Source: Onchocerca lupi (Eukaryota; Nematoda; Chromadorea; Rhabditida; Onchocercidae). From it: a DNA stretch of 64,000 nt. Each line of letters starts with the position of its first letter. Position 1 is the first letter of the stretch. A program made the translations under genes and the position numbers. Location of the stretch: the NCBI GenBank assembly GCA_028564675.1, contig JAOVVO010000203.1, positions 51,815 to 115,814 of the forward strand, written 5' to 3'. Shown here in pieces: positions 37,601 through 49,788 of this stretch. The notes under the pieces are model-generated. The model had not been told where the DNA came from, did no database searches, and saw only the letters and a list, made by a program, of their open reading frames with translations.

Positions 37601-39552
37601 TTATCATTGCTATGTTAATCTTTCATTTATTATTTTGAATGAAATTGAAAAAGAAAGCAAAAGTATGCGTAATTTTAAGCAAAAAAAAAAAAAAAAAAAA
37701 AAAATGAAAGAAAATCGAAATAATCAAAACAAACAGGAAGGAAGATAAAGGTGAATCAAATAGCTTCCTCTTTTTTTTTTTTTTTTTTTTCACCAAAAAA
37801 ATGAAATTTAAGATTTTAGCATGTTTTGGTGCTTTGATCTGCAAAAACCATCGTTGCTCCTTTCATTTTGTTTTTCTTTTATTTATTTCATTCCTTCTTT
37901 TTTTTTTTTTTTCTTTTTCTGATGATTCAAATTGCTGAAATTTTTGTTTATTCTTAATTCTTTTCATTTTTTTTATTTTCTCCTCTTTGCAGTTTTATTT
38001 CATATTATATTTTATTATATTTTGCATTATGTACCATTATTATAAACGTTATATATTACATATCGTCTATGTATATCGCACATATATGGTAAAAAAAAAA
38101 AAATAATAATAATGAATAATTATAATTGAAATTAAAAATGAATAAAAATTTTTTTCATTTACGTCATTTTTTTTATATGAATAGAATTGAAACATTATGA
38201 TTTGTTCCTTTTACACGATTATTTCTATTCAATATCGGTAAGCATTGATAAGGTATTAATTATTTTAAAATTTAAGTTAAATTTAATTTCTTAATTTTTG
38301 TCAAAGTTTTGAATATACAATTCAAAAAAAAAAAAAAACAATGCAGTATGTATTCATATTTTTGTGGAATAAAACGAAAATTATTGTTAAATGTTCAAAA
38401 ACAAGACTATATAAGAAATGGAATATATAATTAAACAAAAAGGATCACACCAATCTTTCATCTCAAAATTTAATTCTTCATTTTTCAATATATTTATAAT
38501 ATATTCTGATTTAAAATTATTATTAATATTAATGTTTGAAAATTTTTGTTTTTAGTTCACCATTAAAACTTAAAACTAAATTTAAGTCCTTAATTTACAC
38601 TATATTTTTATTATATACTCAAAACAAAAATAGTATATGTTTATATTTTAGAGCAGAAAACTAAATGAACGATACAATTTTTTATAAAAACGTGGCTCTC
38701 AATAAATTTCAATAAATTTTTTTTTTTCTTTTTTTTCAGAATCAATAAATTTTATTTCCAGAGATATAATATCCGATTGTTGTTGAATTATTGAAGGTGA
38801 AAAATTGAAATCATAGGTATTATTTCATTTCATTTTTTCCTTTTTGATTTTTATCGATTAAATTTTATTTATAAAATAAATATAGTACCATATTAGCAGT
38901 GCAATCATTATTCATTATTTTTAAATTTATTATTCACCTAAAAACATTTATACTTTACCAAATAAATTATTAGTTTAAAAAATTTTTGAAATTTCAATTA
39001 AAATATTGCGATAATTTTTATTTATGCAAACATGCGCTTAAATTAGTTCTCGAGAATGAGTAAATTATTATTTTTTTTTTTTTAATAGCTAAATTATTCT
39101 ATTTATGAATGTATCTAAATGAAAAATATCAAACATTTATGTAATATCGACAGGTTTGATTCCTTCTATAGAAGCAAATACGCATAACGACGAATAATTT
39201 CACTTAATTAAAAATATAATATTTACATACTAAATTACTACTAATCTACTCAATAATAATAAACTTAAGAAATCCAATATTATATTTCAAATTTCAAATT
39301 CTTTTTTTTTTTTTTTTAATTTTTAAACTTTTCGCATTAATATTTTCTTTTACAATCAGCATTCATGTAAACATGTTTAGAAAAATTGAAAATCACAGCT
39401 ATAAATCAAACATTCAATTGGGCGTTATCAAATGTTTCGCTTTTTCCTTTTTCAATTCAGTTTAAATTTTTTATTTAAATTAATATCATTCAGTTTATAA
39501 TAGCTATCCTAAAAAAAAAAAAAAAAAAAATTAGGTAAAAACGAAAGAAAAG
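34686..39552. other. long AT-rich intergenic stretch
   Basis: About 4.9 kb with many poly-A/poly-T runs (for example 37680-37703 and 37770-37790). Every open frame seen is Phe/Leu/Ile or Lys/Asn low-complexity. No gene, RNA or mobile element is supported. Confidence 0.45.
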
Positions 39553-42500
39553 ATGGAAAATGAAGCGATGGATGATTTATTTGGTGCTACAAAAGAATTA
39601 TTGTCATTATGGATGACAACATATCCGAATGCAACATTAAATAATTTGTCAACTCATGAAAGTTTGTTTTCATGTAATTTATTTATTATAAATATCAAAA
39701 ATTTCCAATATTTCAATATATTTTTTTATAATTTCGAATAAAATTTATTGCTGAAATTTACATGAATACTAAGATAATTTATATTAAGCAATTTTTCAGT
39801 ATTCAGAAATGTTGAAATTTTTGTGAAAAATGCTATTAAAATTTATAGTCTTGTGATTATAATTTCAACGAATTTTCGAAATTATTCAAAGTTAGCCAAA
39901 ATCTTCGTCTATGATTAAATCAATAGATTATTTCGAATGAATATATGGAAATTACATTGGCGGATATAATTTATAATTTAAATGAATCAGCTAATTTATT
40001 ATCTGTCTTATTAAAAAAGACAATTCATGGAAAATAATTATATAAATTGTTGAATGATGATATTATTTTGAATTTCAGTTCGGAATATCACTGCTTCACG
40101 ACGCATTGAATCAATAGGATTGAAAAATTTTGAGGTACTGATCTTTCAATTACTTATTAAACGTTGATTTTGATTTCTTAGAAGTCATTTCAAATCAACT
40201 TTTCGGAAAATGCTTGTTTTCATTTTATATAAGATGTCGTTGCATTCATTGAAATGATAAATTTGAAAGTAAATTTCATTCAATAAGAATTTTTGCATTT
40301 GAAATATTTTTTGGAATTGCTTCTTTGAATCAATTATCAATGGCAAATGTTTCATCTCTAAATGCTACAATATACAGTTAAAATTTCGAATTATTTTGCT
40401 AAAAAAAATTTCAAACTTTAGGCATTTTTCTCAAACACACACGCTGTAGAAGATCATCGACGAAACAATTCAATGCAAGCTTTTCAGTACAAACTTACAC
40501 CATCCATATTTGATGGCAAGTTTAATGAAAACTTTCATTTTGGAATAGTTTTATGTGTCAAAATTAAAAACTTTCCTCCCAAAAAACGGAAGAATTATTG
40601 AGAATTATTGGATAAATAATAACTATATTCATTTCATTAAAATTAACCAAGTTGTTAGCATGAAAATTACAAAATTTTTTTGCGAATTTCAAATTTTCGT
40701 CGAAAATACTTTTGGTACTTAATCCTTTAAAAAAATTTCAGTATTTGATGGTTTATGAAAATAGATGGAATTTGGTTTCACTGATTTAGTAATTTAGATA
40801 AAGTAGCTAAATTACTAGAATAGTTTTTAGTCTAATTAAAAATTAATTCCACCTATTCTTAATAAGACATCAAAAACTAGAATTTATTTAAACGATTAAT
40901 TTTAATCAGATTAAAAGCTACTTTGATAACTTAAATTTAAATGAAATATTTGAAATATTGGATGAATCCATGCTAAGAAGTATCTTTCTTTATTTCTCTA
41001 AAATGATATACTCTCTTAATTCGCGCTATCACTATTAACCATGTTTATATCACCAATTTCTTCAATCAATAAATGGATTTTTATTTTTAAATGGATTTTT
41101 ATTACTAATTTAAAACAAAATAATAAAATAAAATATGTTAAAAAAAATAAAAACATGTTGTTGATGTTTTAGTAATTATTTTGTTATTCCTCACATTTCT
41201 TATTAATGTCTAGCGTTTCTCGAATCCGAACGTTTCTATTCTTCCAATTTATTATCTAGTAAACCAACTAATGTCATATTCTTGAAATTTACCTTTCCCC
41301 CAAATATCATCCTATTTCGACACCCAATTTAACTACACATCTAATACTTAAGATAACTTTTTCCTTTTACAACACGATAGCTAATACCCTATGGTGCCAT
41401 AAAACCAAATAAGTCCCCACATTCAGGACATAGTCTCCTTAAGAAAACTTGAGACATTAGCCATACTTTGGAATATTTATTTCAATTTTTTATTATTGAA
41501 CCACCGGAGAAACCCGCTAATCTTCACTTTTACGCTACTATTTCATTTATGCTTTCTTCTTTCTTTTCACTCAACCAAATTTGACATACACAGAAATATC
41601 ACGTGAAAAGGATGTGTTATTTCATTCGAGTTGCATGATATGATTTATAAACTTCAGCTTTTGTGTTGGTTACGGTGTGCATTTCTTGCAATATCGAAAT
41701 AATTACTCAATGGGTGATTGAAGAAAATTGTTTTCAATTATTTGGCTGTTAATTATTATAAGTGGATTTGATAAAAACAAAGTTTGGTTACAGTTTGGAA
41801 ATCTTACTAAATTAATGCAAATGTTTGGAAATTACCGCTTAGCTCTGCATATCAACATCTTTATTTTTTTTTATCATTTTACTAACATATTAGCATCTTT
41901 ATTTTTCTTATCATTTTACGAATAATTGATCGTTCCATCAGTATCTATCATTTTGCTACAATTGTCTCATCATTTGCTATTGGATCTATCATTTCTTACG
42001 TTTCCTCTTAATTATTGCATATTATTCAGTTTTGTTATCACTTATTTTCTATGAATACATTGGCTTTTTAAAAATTCTCTTTTTCAAAAGAAATTCTCTT
42101 TTTCCTTCTCTTCAATTCTCTTATATGAGCGATATTTTTAGGCATCTATAAAGCATATTTTTGCTAAATGGTAAACAACAATAGTAAATGATATGTATGG
42201 ATAAAATGCAATAAATTATTAAGTTCTTATTTTTTGCTTCAATTATTTTAACTGAATCAGAAAAATCATATTAAAAATTAAGATTTTTTGTACTACCCAG
42301 AACTTAAGATTTTCAAATGAATTTCGGGATTTTAAAATGAACTATTGAAATGTTAATTTTAAATGAAGCGAATGCTGTTGCCGTGTTTGCCTATTCGCAT
42401 TGCTTTGTTTTTTGTTTTTTTTTTTCCTTCTCAATCCAATAAAATATCATTTCCTTATATAATTCTCCTACAATTTTGTGAATTAATTTTTTCAACTGAT

Positions 42501-44343
42501 TAAAAAAATCACGCTATTGATTTTTTCGATAAGGCGAAAAGTTCATAGATAAAAGCACATTTATTGAGTCATTTCCCATAATTTCCAGTCAAAACAGACG
42601 AATTTAAAAAAAAAAAAAAAAAAAAGGCGAAATGAGAGGCATTAGCTTTATATCTTTTTTTTCATGATTCACTCTTATATTTTAATGTTTAGAACTGAAA
42701 TTGTATTCGGATTTAAATTAAAACTTAACATATAAATACTTTGCAATTCTTATTATTTTAATCTATTATTTTTATTCAGACAAAGATATTTCATTGTTTT
42801 CAAGTTTTTGCAAATTCATTTGCATGTTTTTTGTGCATGAATTTCTACAATTAGATTGTTCTGTTACATCACAGTTGAATTTCTGCAAAGATATATATAT
42901 GTTTTACCACCCATAAATTTATACAAACCTACCTGTTTTTATAGTATTTGATGTGGTGGAATTTTAGATTTATTAAACTTATGACATTGCACTTCAGTGA
43001 ATATATCGAATGCTCCGACGTCAAAGTTCCAGTCAATGACCTCCTCACTGTATCGTTCACCTTCATTATCTAGTACCATGACACCAAATGTTTCATTTGA
43101 TTTGCAAGAAGAAATTGTTGCTCTTCGTAAGTGACTTATCACTTTATGCTTTCCGGATTTCTAATTTCGAATCATTTTAGTAATTCCAATTAAACTTTAT
43201 TTCAGAGATTTCAATTTAATTTAATTTTTGGGAGGATTGAAACTTTTTCGATCGAACTTATGCAAATTTTTTAGCGTGTATAGCTAAAATGTTGCATCGA
43301 TTTGTTGTAATGATTAAATTTTTGTTATGATCTTTTAGAAATTAAAGTTAATTAATTTGACTTCTGTTTCATTGATAATTATCTTCTGCGTCATATTCGA
43401 TTCATTAATGAAATATTAGTGTTTATGATTTTTCATTCTTTGTTATACGGTAATCAGTCGCTGATAATACCGTACCATCAGGTTTTATTTCACATAGTTT
43501 TGTTGATATTCATGCTGACCTGAATGAATGGAATTTCAAGCAAGTATTTCGGAAGCCTGGTTAAAATATAACGAGATTTTTGTAATTTATTAAAAATCTA
43601 GGGTAGTTTCATTAGGATAGTTTTATTATTGAATTTGGAGAGTTATGGCGCTCCACTTCATTACTTTGCTCCAGTTCGTTTTATGTGCAGTATCAGTGGC
43701 CTTTTTGTAAGGGCGATATAGTTTTAAATTTTAAATTCTTTTTTATCGTCTCCATAACATGGATGAAAATTCAACAAAAAATTTTATAACGTTAGAAATT
43801 TTGGAGTTTTAGAAACCAAATCATACGTTCAGTTAATAATTATAATCTAATTTTACAGCTCAGTCTGCTGAATTGAGTTCTGACGTAGGCATTCAGGTTG
43901 GACCGGAACCAAAACTGTCCGCCATTAGTTCATCATCAAACACAGGTTCATTTTCAAACTTTATCTGCTACTTTTTCAAAAAATACGGTCATCTTAATGT
44001 ATATAGGTATGCTTAAGTATGCAGTGTTCAATGATGTATGTTTGATGAAGCAGTGGTTTTAAGGACTGCTTCATGTTGCATTTATAAATTTAAAAGCGGG
44101 AATAAATGGAAATTGAAATTTATAAAGCAGTCAGACGGGTGATGTGCGAATGGATACATTACGATCTCTCTGACTTTCATGCCATGTCTTTGTTGATGAA
44201 TATAATTGTCAATGTAGTAAAAAACAAAGCAGGTAATTTTCAGAAAATACTTCAGGAAATATACCGATAATTTATGAGACAACGGAAACATCACCACCTT
44301 CCATTGCGCCAAAAAGTCCACTACTGTATTCTCTACAAAAACA
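39553..44343 (+). CDS. Ser/Thr-rich protein; separate gene or N-terminal exons of Orai
   Basis: Six exons join in phase: 39553-39661, 40079-40134, 40422-40515, 42998-43126, 43859-43945 and 44244-44343. The ATG lies 14-24 bases after an acceptor-like ATTAG. The 191 codons read as intrinsically disordered: N-terminus MENEAMDDLFGATKELL, then Ser/Thr/Pro-rich segments (TSSLYRSPSLSSTM, TTETSPPSIAPKSP). No membrane span or known domain is visible. The third intron has a GC donor (G|GCAAGT), the only choice that keeps the frame into 42998. The last donor (CA|GTAAGT) leaves phase 2. The Orai exon at 46227/46265 would need phase 1, so either one exon between 44344 and 46226 is missing or the genes are separate. 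Similar composition and the same strand make the fusion plausible. Confidence 0.6.
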
Positions 44344-46264
44344 GTAAGTCTCTGTTCACATTTTAGATTTCCCCTGATATTTTTGATATTACTCGTGATT
44401 TTCTTATATCATTGCAGTCATGTTTGCATAGCGGTTTTTTTTTTGGTTATTTACAGTTTGAAGTACCGGGCTTCCATTTAATATTTGAAGTAACTAATTT
44501 GCTATTCTTGTTATTTAAGAGTATAAATAATTCTTCAGATATATAATTTAAATCTTATTTTAACCAGGATAAGTTTACAGAAAATTTTAGATCATTAATT
44601 ATTAAATGGTGATATACCCGCTCAGTATATTATTGAGCAGTAGATAGTTTTTTTTTTTTTTTTTTCTCAAGTATACCTCAGTGCCGAAATAAATTTCCAA
44701 GTATTATTAAGATTGGTCGCACATTAAGAGTTTCACATTAATATATTACAAAATATTGTGACTGAAGCGAAATTAGAGAATTTGGACAAGATTCGTCTGA
44801 TAAGTAAACCTGCGATTCTGAGACTTAGCGAAGATATGTATCAGGCTAAAGAATTTTGGGATTTAACTTGGAAAAATATAGTCTGAAAAAAAATCAATTT
44901 AATTTTGAATTCCTACCGACATTGTTTCTTTTTTTTTTTTACATTTTTTCTTAAATTAACTTCACAATAACTGTAAATTTCATTATTTCATATATTCAGA
45001 ACCAAATCATTTTATAAATCTGTTCAATTTACTGGGAAATGTCCTGTTTATTTATAGGAATTAGCTTTTGCAAACTACCAATCTTATTTATTTTCTCATT
45101 TATATATCCATTAATAATAGAATTTTCAGTTATTAAAATATTGGCCAAACTGACATTCATTATGTTATTTTCAATCATAAAGAAAAGAATTTGTTATTTT
45201 CCTATAAATTATCCATGGGAATTCCTTAAAAAATTTTGTTTTTTTGGCAAATTTTTTCAAAATTAATTACTATTTCAAATTTGGTAAAAACGAATTTTTG
45301 CCATTCACAAAGCCGTGCACTTTTTTTTTTTCAATCATTTGGCATAAGGATCCTCGCAGTTTACATCATTCAGTACTACATTTTTATGTGACTACTAAAA
45401 TCATTTTTGTGGAAAAACTTTGTTTATAATTTATAATTTAAACGAGAAAAAAAGTCGAAATTATTTTTCATATAAAAAAGATAAGCTGATACTGCAAAAC
45501 TAAAAATTTTCCGTGGGAACGTAAAATTTATCAGATGGGTGATTCAAATTATTGCCTCTACAGGAAAAATAGAGTATTTAAGTAAAGAGAAAGAAGACTA
45601 AAATTGTCAATAAAATCTAACATTGTGATTTAAAAAATATTCCGAAAAGAAAAGCACGTCATATTTTGTTTTGAAAGTAAAATTTGCAATTTTCCGAAGC
45701 ATCATTATAATGCAATGCAATATTTGCTCACTAGCATACAATTCCATGAAATTTTTATGTTTAGATACACTTTTTCATACCATTTGCGATTTTATCCATT
45801 TTTAGCTCCCATTTTTGTGAACGTTCTATATGTTTAACATTTTTCTGATTATTGTATTTATCAGTCCTCTACAAGATCTTCCCGTTCAGTTTAGTTTTTT
45901 CTGTTTTTAATTATATGAATGTTTGATTTTTTTCTTAATTTTTAAAGAGGTGATGATATCTTTTATGAACATTTATTAAAAGATAGAATTATAGCTTATT
46001 TTTTCTAGTAAAGAATTTTTGTCGATTACTATCATTATACTGGAAAATTATATATCTTGGAATAGATGACAATATTATAAAATGTGGAATCAAGCTTAAT
46101 ATCGACATTATCTTCTTTTTTATAAACATTGTTCATAGAATTAGATTTATTAAATCTTTGCAGCTTTTTCTGTTGTTTTGTCACTGTAGCTTTTATTTCT
46201 ATCACTTATTTCTTTCTAATTTTAAGGCTTTCATATCTTTCTTTCGGAAAATAATCAAGGAAAT

Positions 46265-49200
46265 ATGTCAAGTGAACAAGTAGCAATATCACTATTTCCA
46301 CCATCGTTATCGCCAACAACAGAGGCCATATCAGCAAGAAAAAACTCAGAATTCCAACGAATAAAATCTACTTCAATGAGATTAAAATCAGGAAAAATTG
46401 AGGAAGGTATCAAAATCCCATCAAGCAATCATAATATGTATGGAAATCGCCGGCTAATTTCCTCAACATCGAACATTCCGGCAAATTCTGAACTAGCAAA
46501 TAATTTGTCTAATTTGTCTCGTAATCTCTTAACAGCAACAAATATATCATCTCAAAATTTTGTTGGTTTGCAATCACTTCATACTATTCCAACTAATGAT
46601 TCATGCTTCAATTTGCGAAAGAGCGAACATTTGACTGATTTTAATATGAACATCCAAATGGATCATAAAAATACGCATTTTTCTACTAAGTCTATCCATT
46701 TGTCATCGCATCAGCCATTGTCAATAACAGATGCAAATGTTATGAATAATCTTCCGATTCATATGTTTCCATCATCAACTTCGCCACAGTATCATTCTTT
46801 GGGAAATTATAACACTCCACCAACAACGATGATAACTGCAGCAACAAAAATAACAACAGATGATAATGTAATAGAGAAAAAAGCGATATTATTGGATGAA
46901 AGGTCTGTTTATTGATCATCTACTGGATTATATTTTTTGAATGATTCTACTTTTCTCAGGTATCGTGGCGAATTATCAATTCTGGAGAAGTATCGTTATG
47001 ATCTCAGTCGAGCGCAACTTAAAGCAAGCTCACGAACATCAGCTTTATTGGCAGGTTTCGCTATGGTAAGTAAAATAGAGGATAAATTTAATTCAGGTTT
47101 AGAAATGGAATAATATTTCATTTGTTTCTCTCATAAATACTTTAAGCGAAATTTCCTATTATAAGATAATATCAGTAGGACATCTTCCGGAAAACATAAG
47201 AAAACATTCCATCCCATAATACTTTAGATCATCAACGCAATGCAAATTTTTTATCATGAAATTGTCAATATTATTAATCATTTGAATTCATCCCTAGATA
47301 TTACATCAGCATTTCTAATTGATTTTTTCATTAGATCAGCAGCTAATCTAATTAAAAGAAAAAAAAAATTTGTGTATAACTTCTTGTCTTGCGCCGTTAA
47401 CATTAATATTTCAGTCTCCTTTTTTATCATTCCAGAACTTGATCGCTAGTTTGTTACTTTTTCCACTTTATATTATTGATTTTTAAATGTTTTCCGTTTA
47501 GCGATTTGTTTTTCCATTATTCAGTAATTAATTAACCTGTTTCTCACATACTCATATATATGCTTTTTTTTCTATATTTCAATTGAAAATTTCCTGCCTA
47601 TCTGAATCAACATTTTTTTCCTGCCTTACATTGAGTGATTATTTAGCGATCTGTTTTCTTCCTTAACAGTCTATTCCACTTTTAATAAATTTATCCATTT
47701 TTTAAAATATTGCCAATCGATATCACAGCGAGTTGCAGTGTATGATTTTTAGTCGTAGCTATTACTATAATTTATTCTTAATAAATATTAAACATAATGG
47801 AAGACTTAATATCCTAATTGTAATTGAAGTAATATAAATGTTAGTTAGGATACTGTAGGTTATTTTTTTTGTGACAAAGTTTAATTTTGTGACAAAGTTT
47901 AATAAGTTAATAATATATTCTTCTAATTGATAATATAAGCATTTTAATTGCGATTGCATAGGATGTTATATTGCACTTAGATGGGTCCCAATATATATTC
48001 AAGAATTAAATATCAAATTGATTGTAAAATTAATATATTTTGTTACATCTAGGTCGCTTTGGTGGAATTGCAGTATGAGCGAACGACGCCACCTTTTTTA
48101 TTAATAACACTAGGAGTGGTGACAACACTTCTTGTTTCTGTTCATCTTCTTGCATTAATGATGTCAACATGTATATTACCTTACATTGAAGCAAACGGTT
48201 GTACGCAAGATTCACCTCATATTCGATTGAAGTAAGTTCAATTCAGCAGTTCAGTTTCAACTTTAAGTTCAATTTTTACATGGTCGTTTTAGAGGGAAGA
48301 CAATTTAGAGAAGTAAACTCTGAAATTGCATCTAAAATTGAAAAAAGATTTATAGCGGTAAATTCATTATGAAGAGCGTAATTAAGAGATGAGAAGAGAT
48401 TACTAAGATTAGTTTCTAGTCTGAAATTTATGATAGCAGTATTTTAAGTATCATTCAAAGAGCATATCAATTACATTGAATTCAGAAAAATGAACTTTTG
48501 GCTTTTTTCTTCTATTTTACATATATATAAAATTTTCATGCATTTTCAGTCTTCATTTTATATTGCAAACTATTAAAAAAGTCTACATTACTTGCACTTC
48601 AATCACTCTCCTATTTTAAATAGTTACAACAGTCTTGTGTATTTATTGATGACAGCTTTAAGTTTCAATTCCAATTTAAATCCAGTATTTCTGCTTAAAT
48701 TAATTTAGTTGATGTGACTTGATGAATTTTGCCTCTCATATTTTTTTCCTGCTATTTTTCGATGTCAAATTTCGTATTTTCATAGCAAATTTATCTAGAA
48801 TATCCGTTTATTATAATATGTATGTCAAATTTCAATGATACTGATAGTTGACAGTAATATTAGAACTTAACCTAATTTAGAGTGTCGTACGCTGTTTAAA
48901 TAATTGATGAAAAGTTTAAATAATCATTTCTGCTAATTCATAGTTTTATTTATTCAAACGGAATTGTAGTGTATGTATAAAGTAATAGTGGTATATTTAA
49001 ATTATCTAATACACATATGTTGTTATGTGGCTCTATAAATCGTATTTCTATATTTAAATTTCAGATTCTATATCGATCTATCATGGTTATTTAGTACTTG
49101 TATTGGTTTAATGTTATTTCTTATTGAAATTGGTATAATATTTTTCGTAAAATTTTATGCAGTCAATTATATTACTGCTGCTTATATTACCACTGCAATG

Positions 49201-49788
49201 CTCAGTAAGCAATGGACATTTTTTCTTAATTTCTCAAATTTATTTTATTTTTTGTTTTTGAAATGAAGCATCGTGGTATCAACTATCACTTGATGATGCA
49301 TGATACAGTATAAGCTGTTTCACTTTTCGTTATTCTGTAATATGCATCAGAATCTTTTTGTCCAGATGGTGGTTTGATTATGGAGCGAAAAAGTAATTAC
49401 GAAATAAAGTTGAACATTTAATAAAGAAATAAATTGTAATTTATGATTCCTTTTCAAAATTCGCTGCATAAATTATTTAAACTTCTTGTCGAAATATTTT
49501 CTAATTTGTTTATATTCCAACTTTTGCTGCGTAATTTTTTCATTTCACCTCATTTTAGTACTTTTTTCCTTTTCAGTACCTGTTGTAGTGGTATTTACAA
49601 TATTTGCATGTCTTATACATAAAAATCGATTTATCCATTCAATAAATCGTGTGGGATCAAAAGCGTTTGATTTACAAAAATTTTTGAACGAAAATAATCC
49701 AACAGCGAGTATTCCGAATGCTACTTCTGTTGAACGACATCTGGTAGGTGCTGGTTTACAAGGCATCCGAATTATTCGTCACTATTAA
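46265..49788 (+). CDS. orai-1: Orai calcium release-activated calcium channel subunit
   Basis: Exons 46265-46902, 46960-47065, 48053-48231, 49066-49204 and 49577-49788. Orai hexamers form the plasma-membrane pore opened by STIM after endoplasmic-reticulum calcium loss. The match is clear: LSRAQLKASSRTSALLAGFA in the extension and first span (Arg238 equals human Arg91), then VALVELQYE with the selectivity-filter Glu253 (human Glu106). Next come SVHLLALMMSTCILPYIEA in span 2, LFLIEIGIIFFVKF with the conserved span-3 Glu, and the span-4 proline (IPVVVVFTIFACL). The tail has a short helical stretch (FDLQKFLNEN) where STIM binds. The N-terminus has ~212 Ser/Thr-rich residues, far longer than in human Orai1 (about 300 residues in total). 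An alternative start is an internal exon from 46227. By my count exon 4 is one base short of frame near 49080. Confidence 0.95.
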
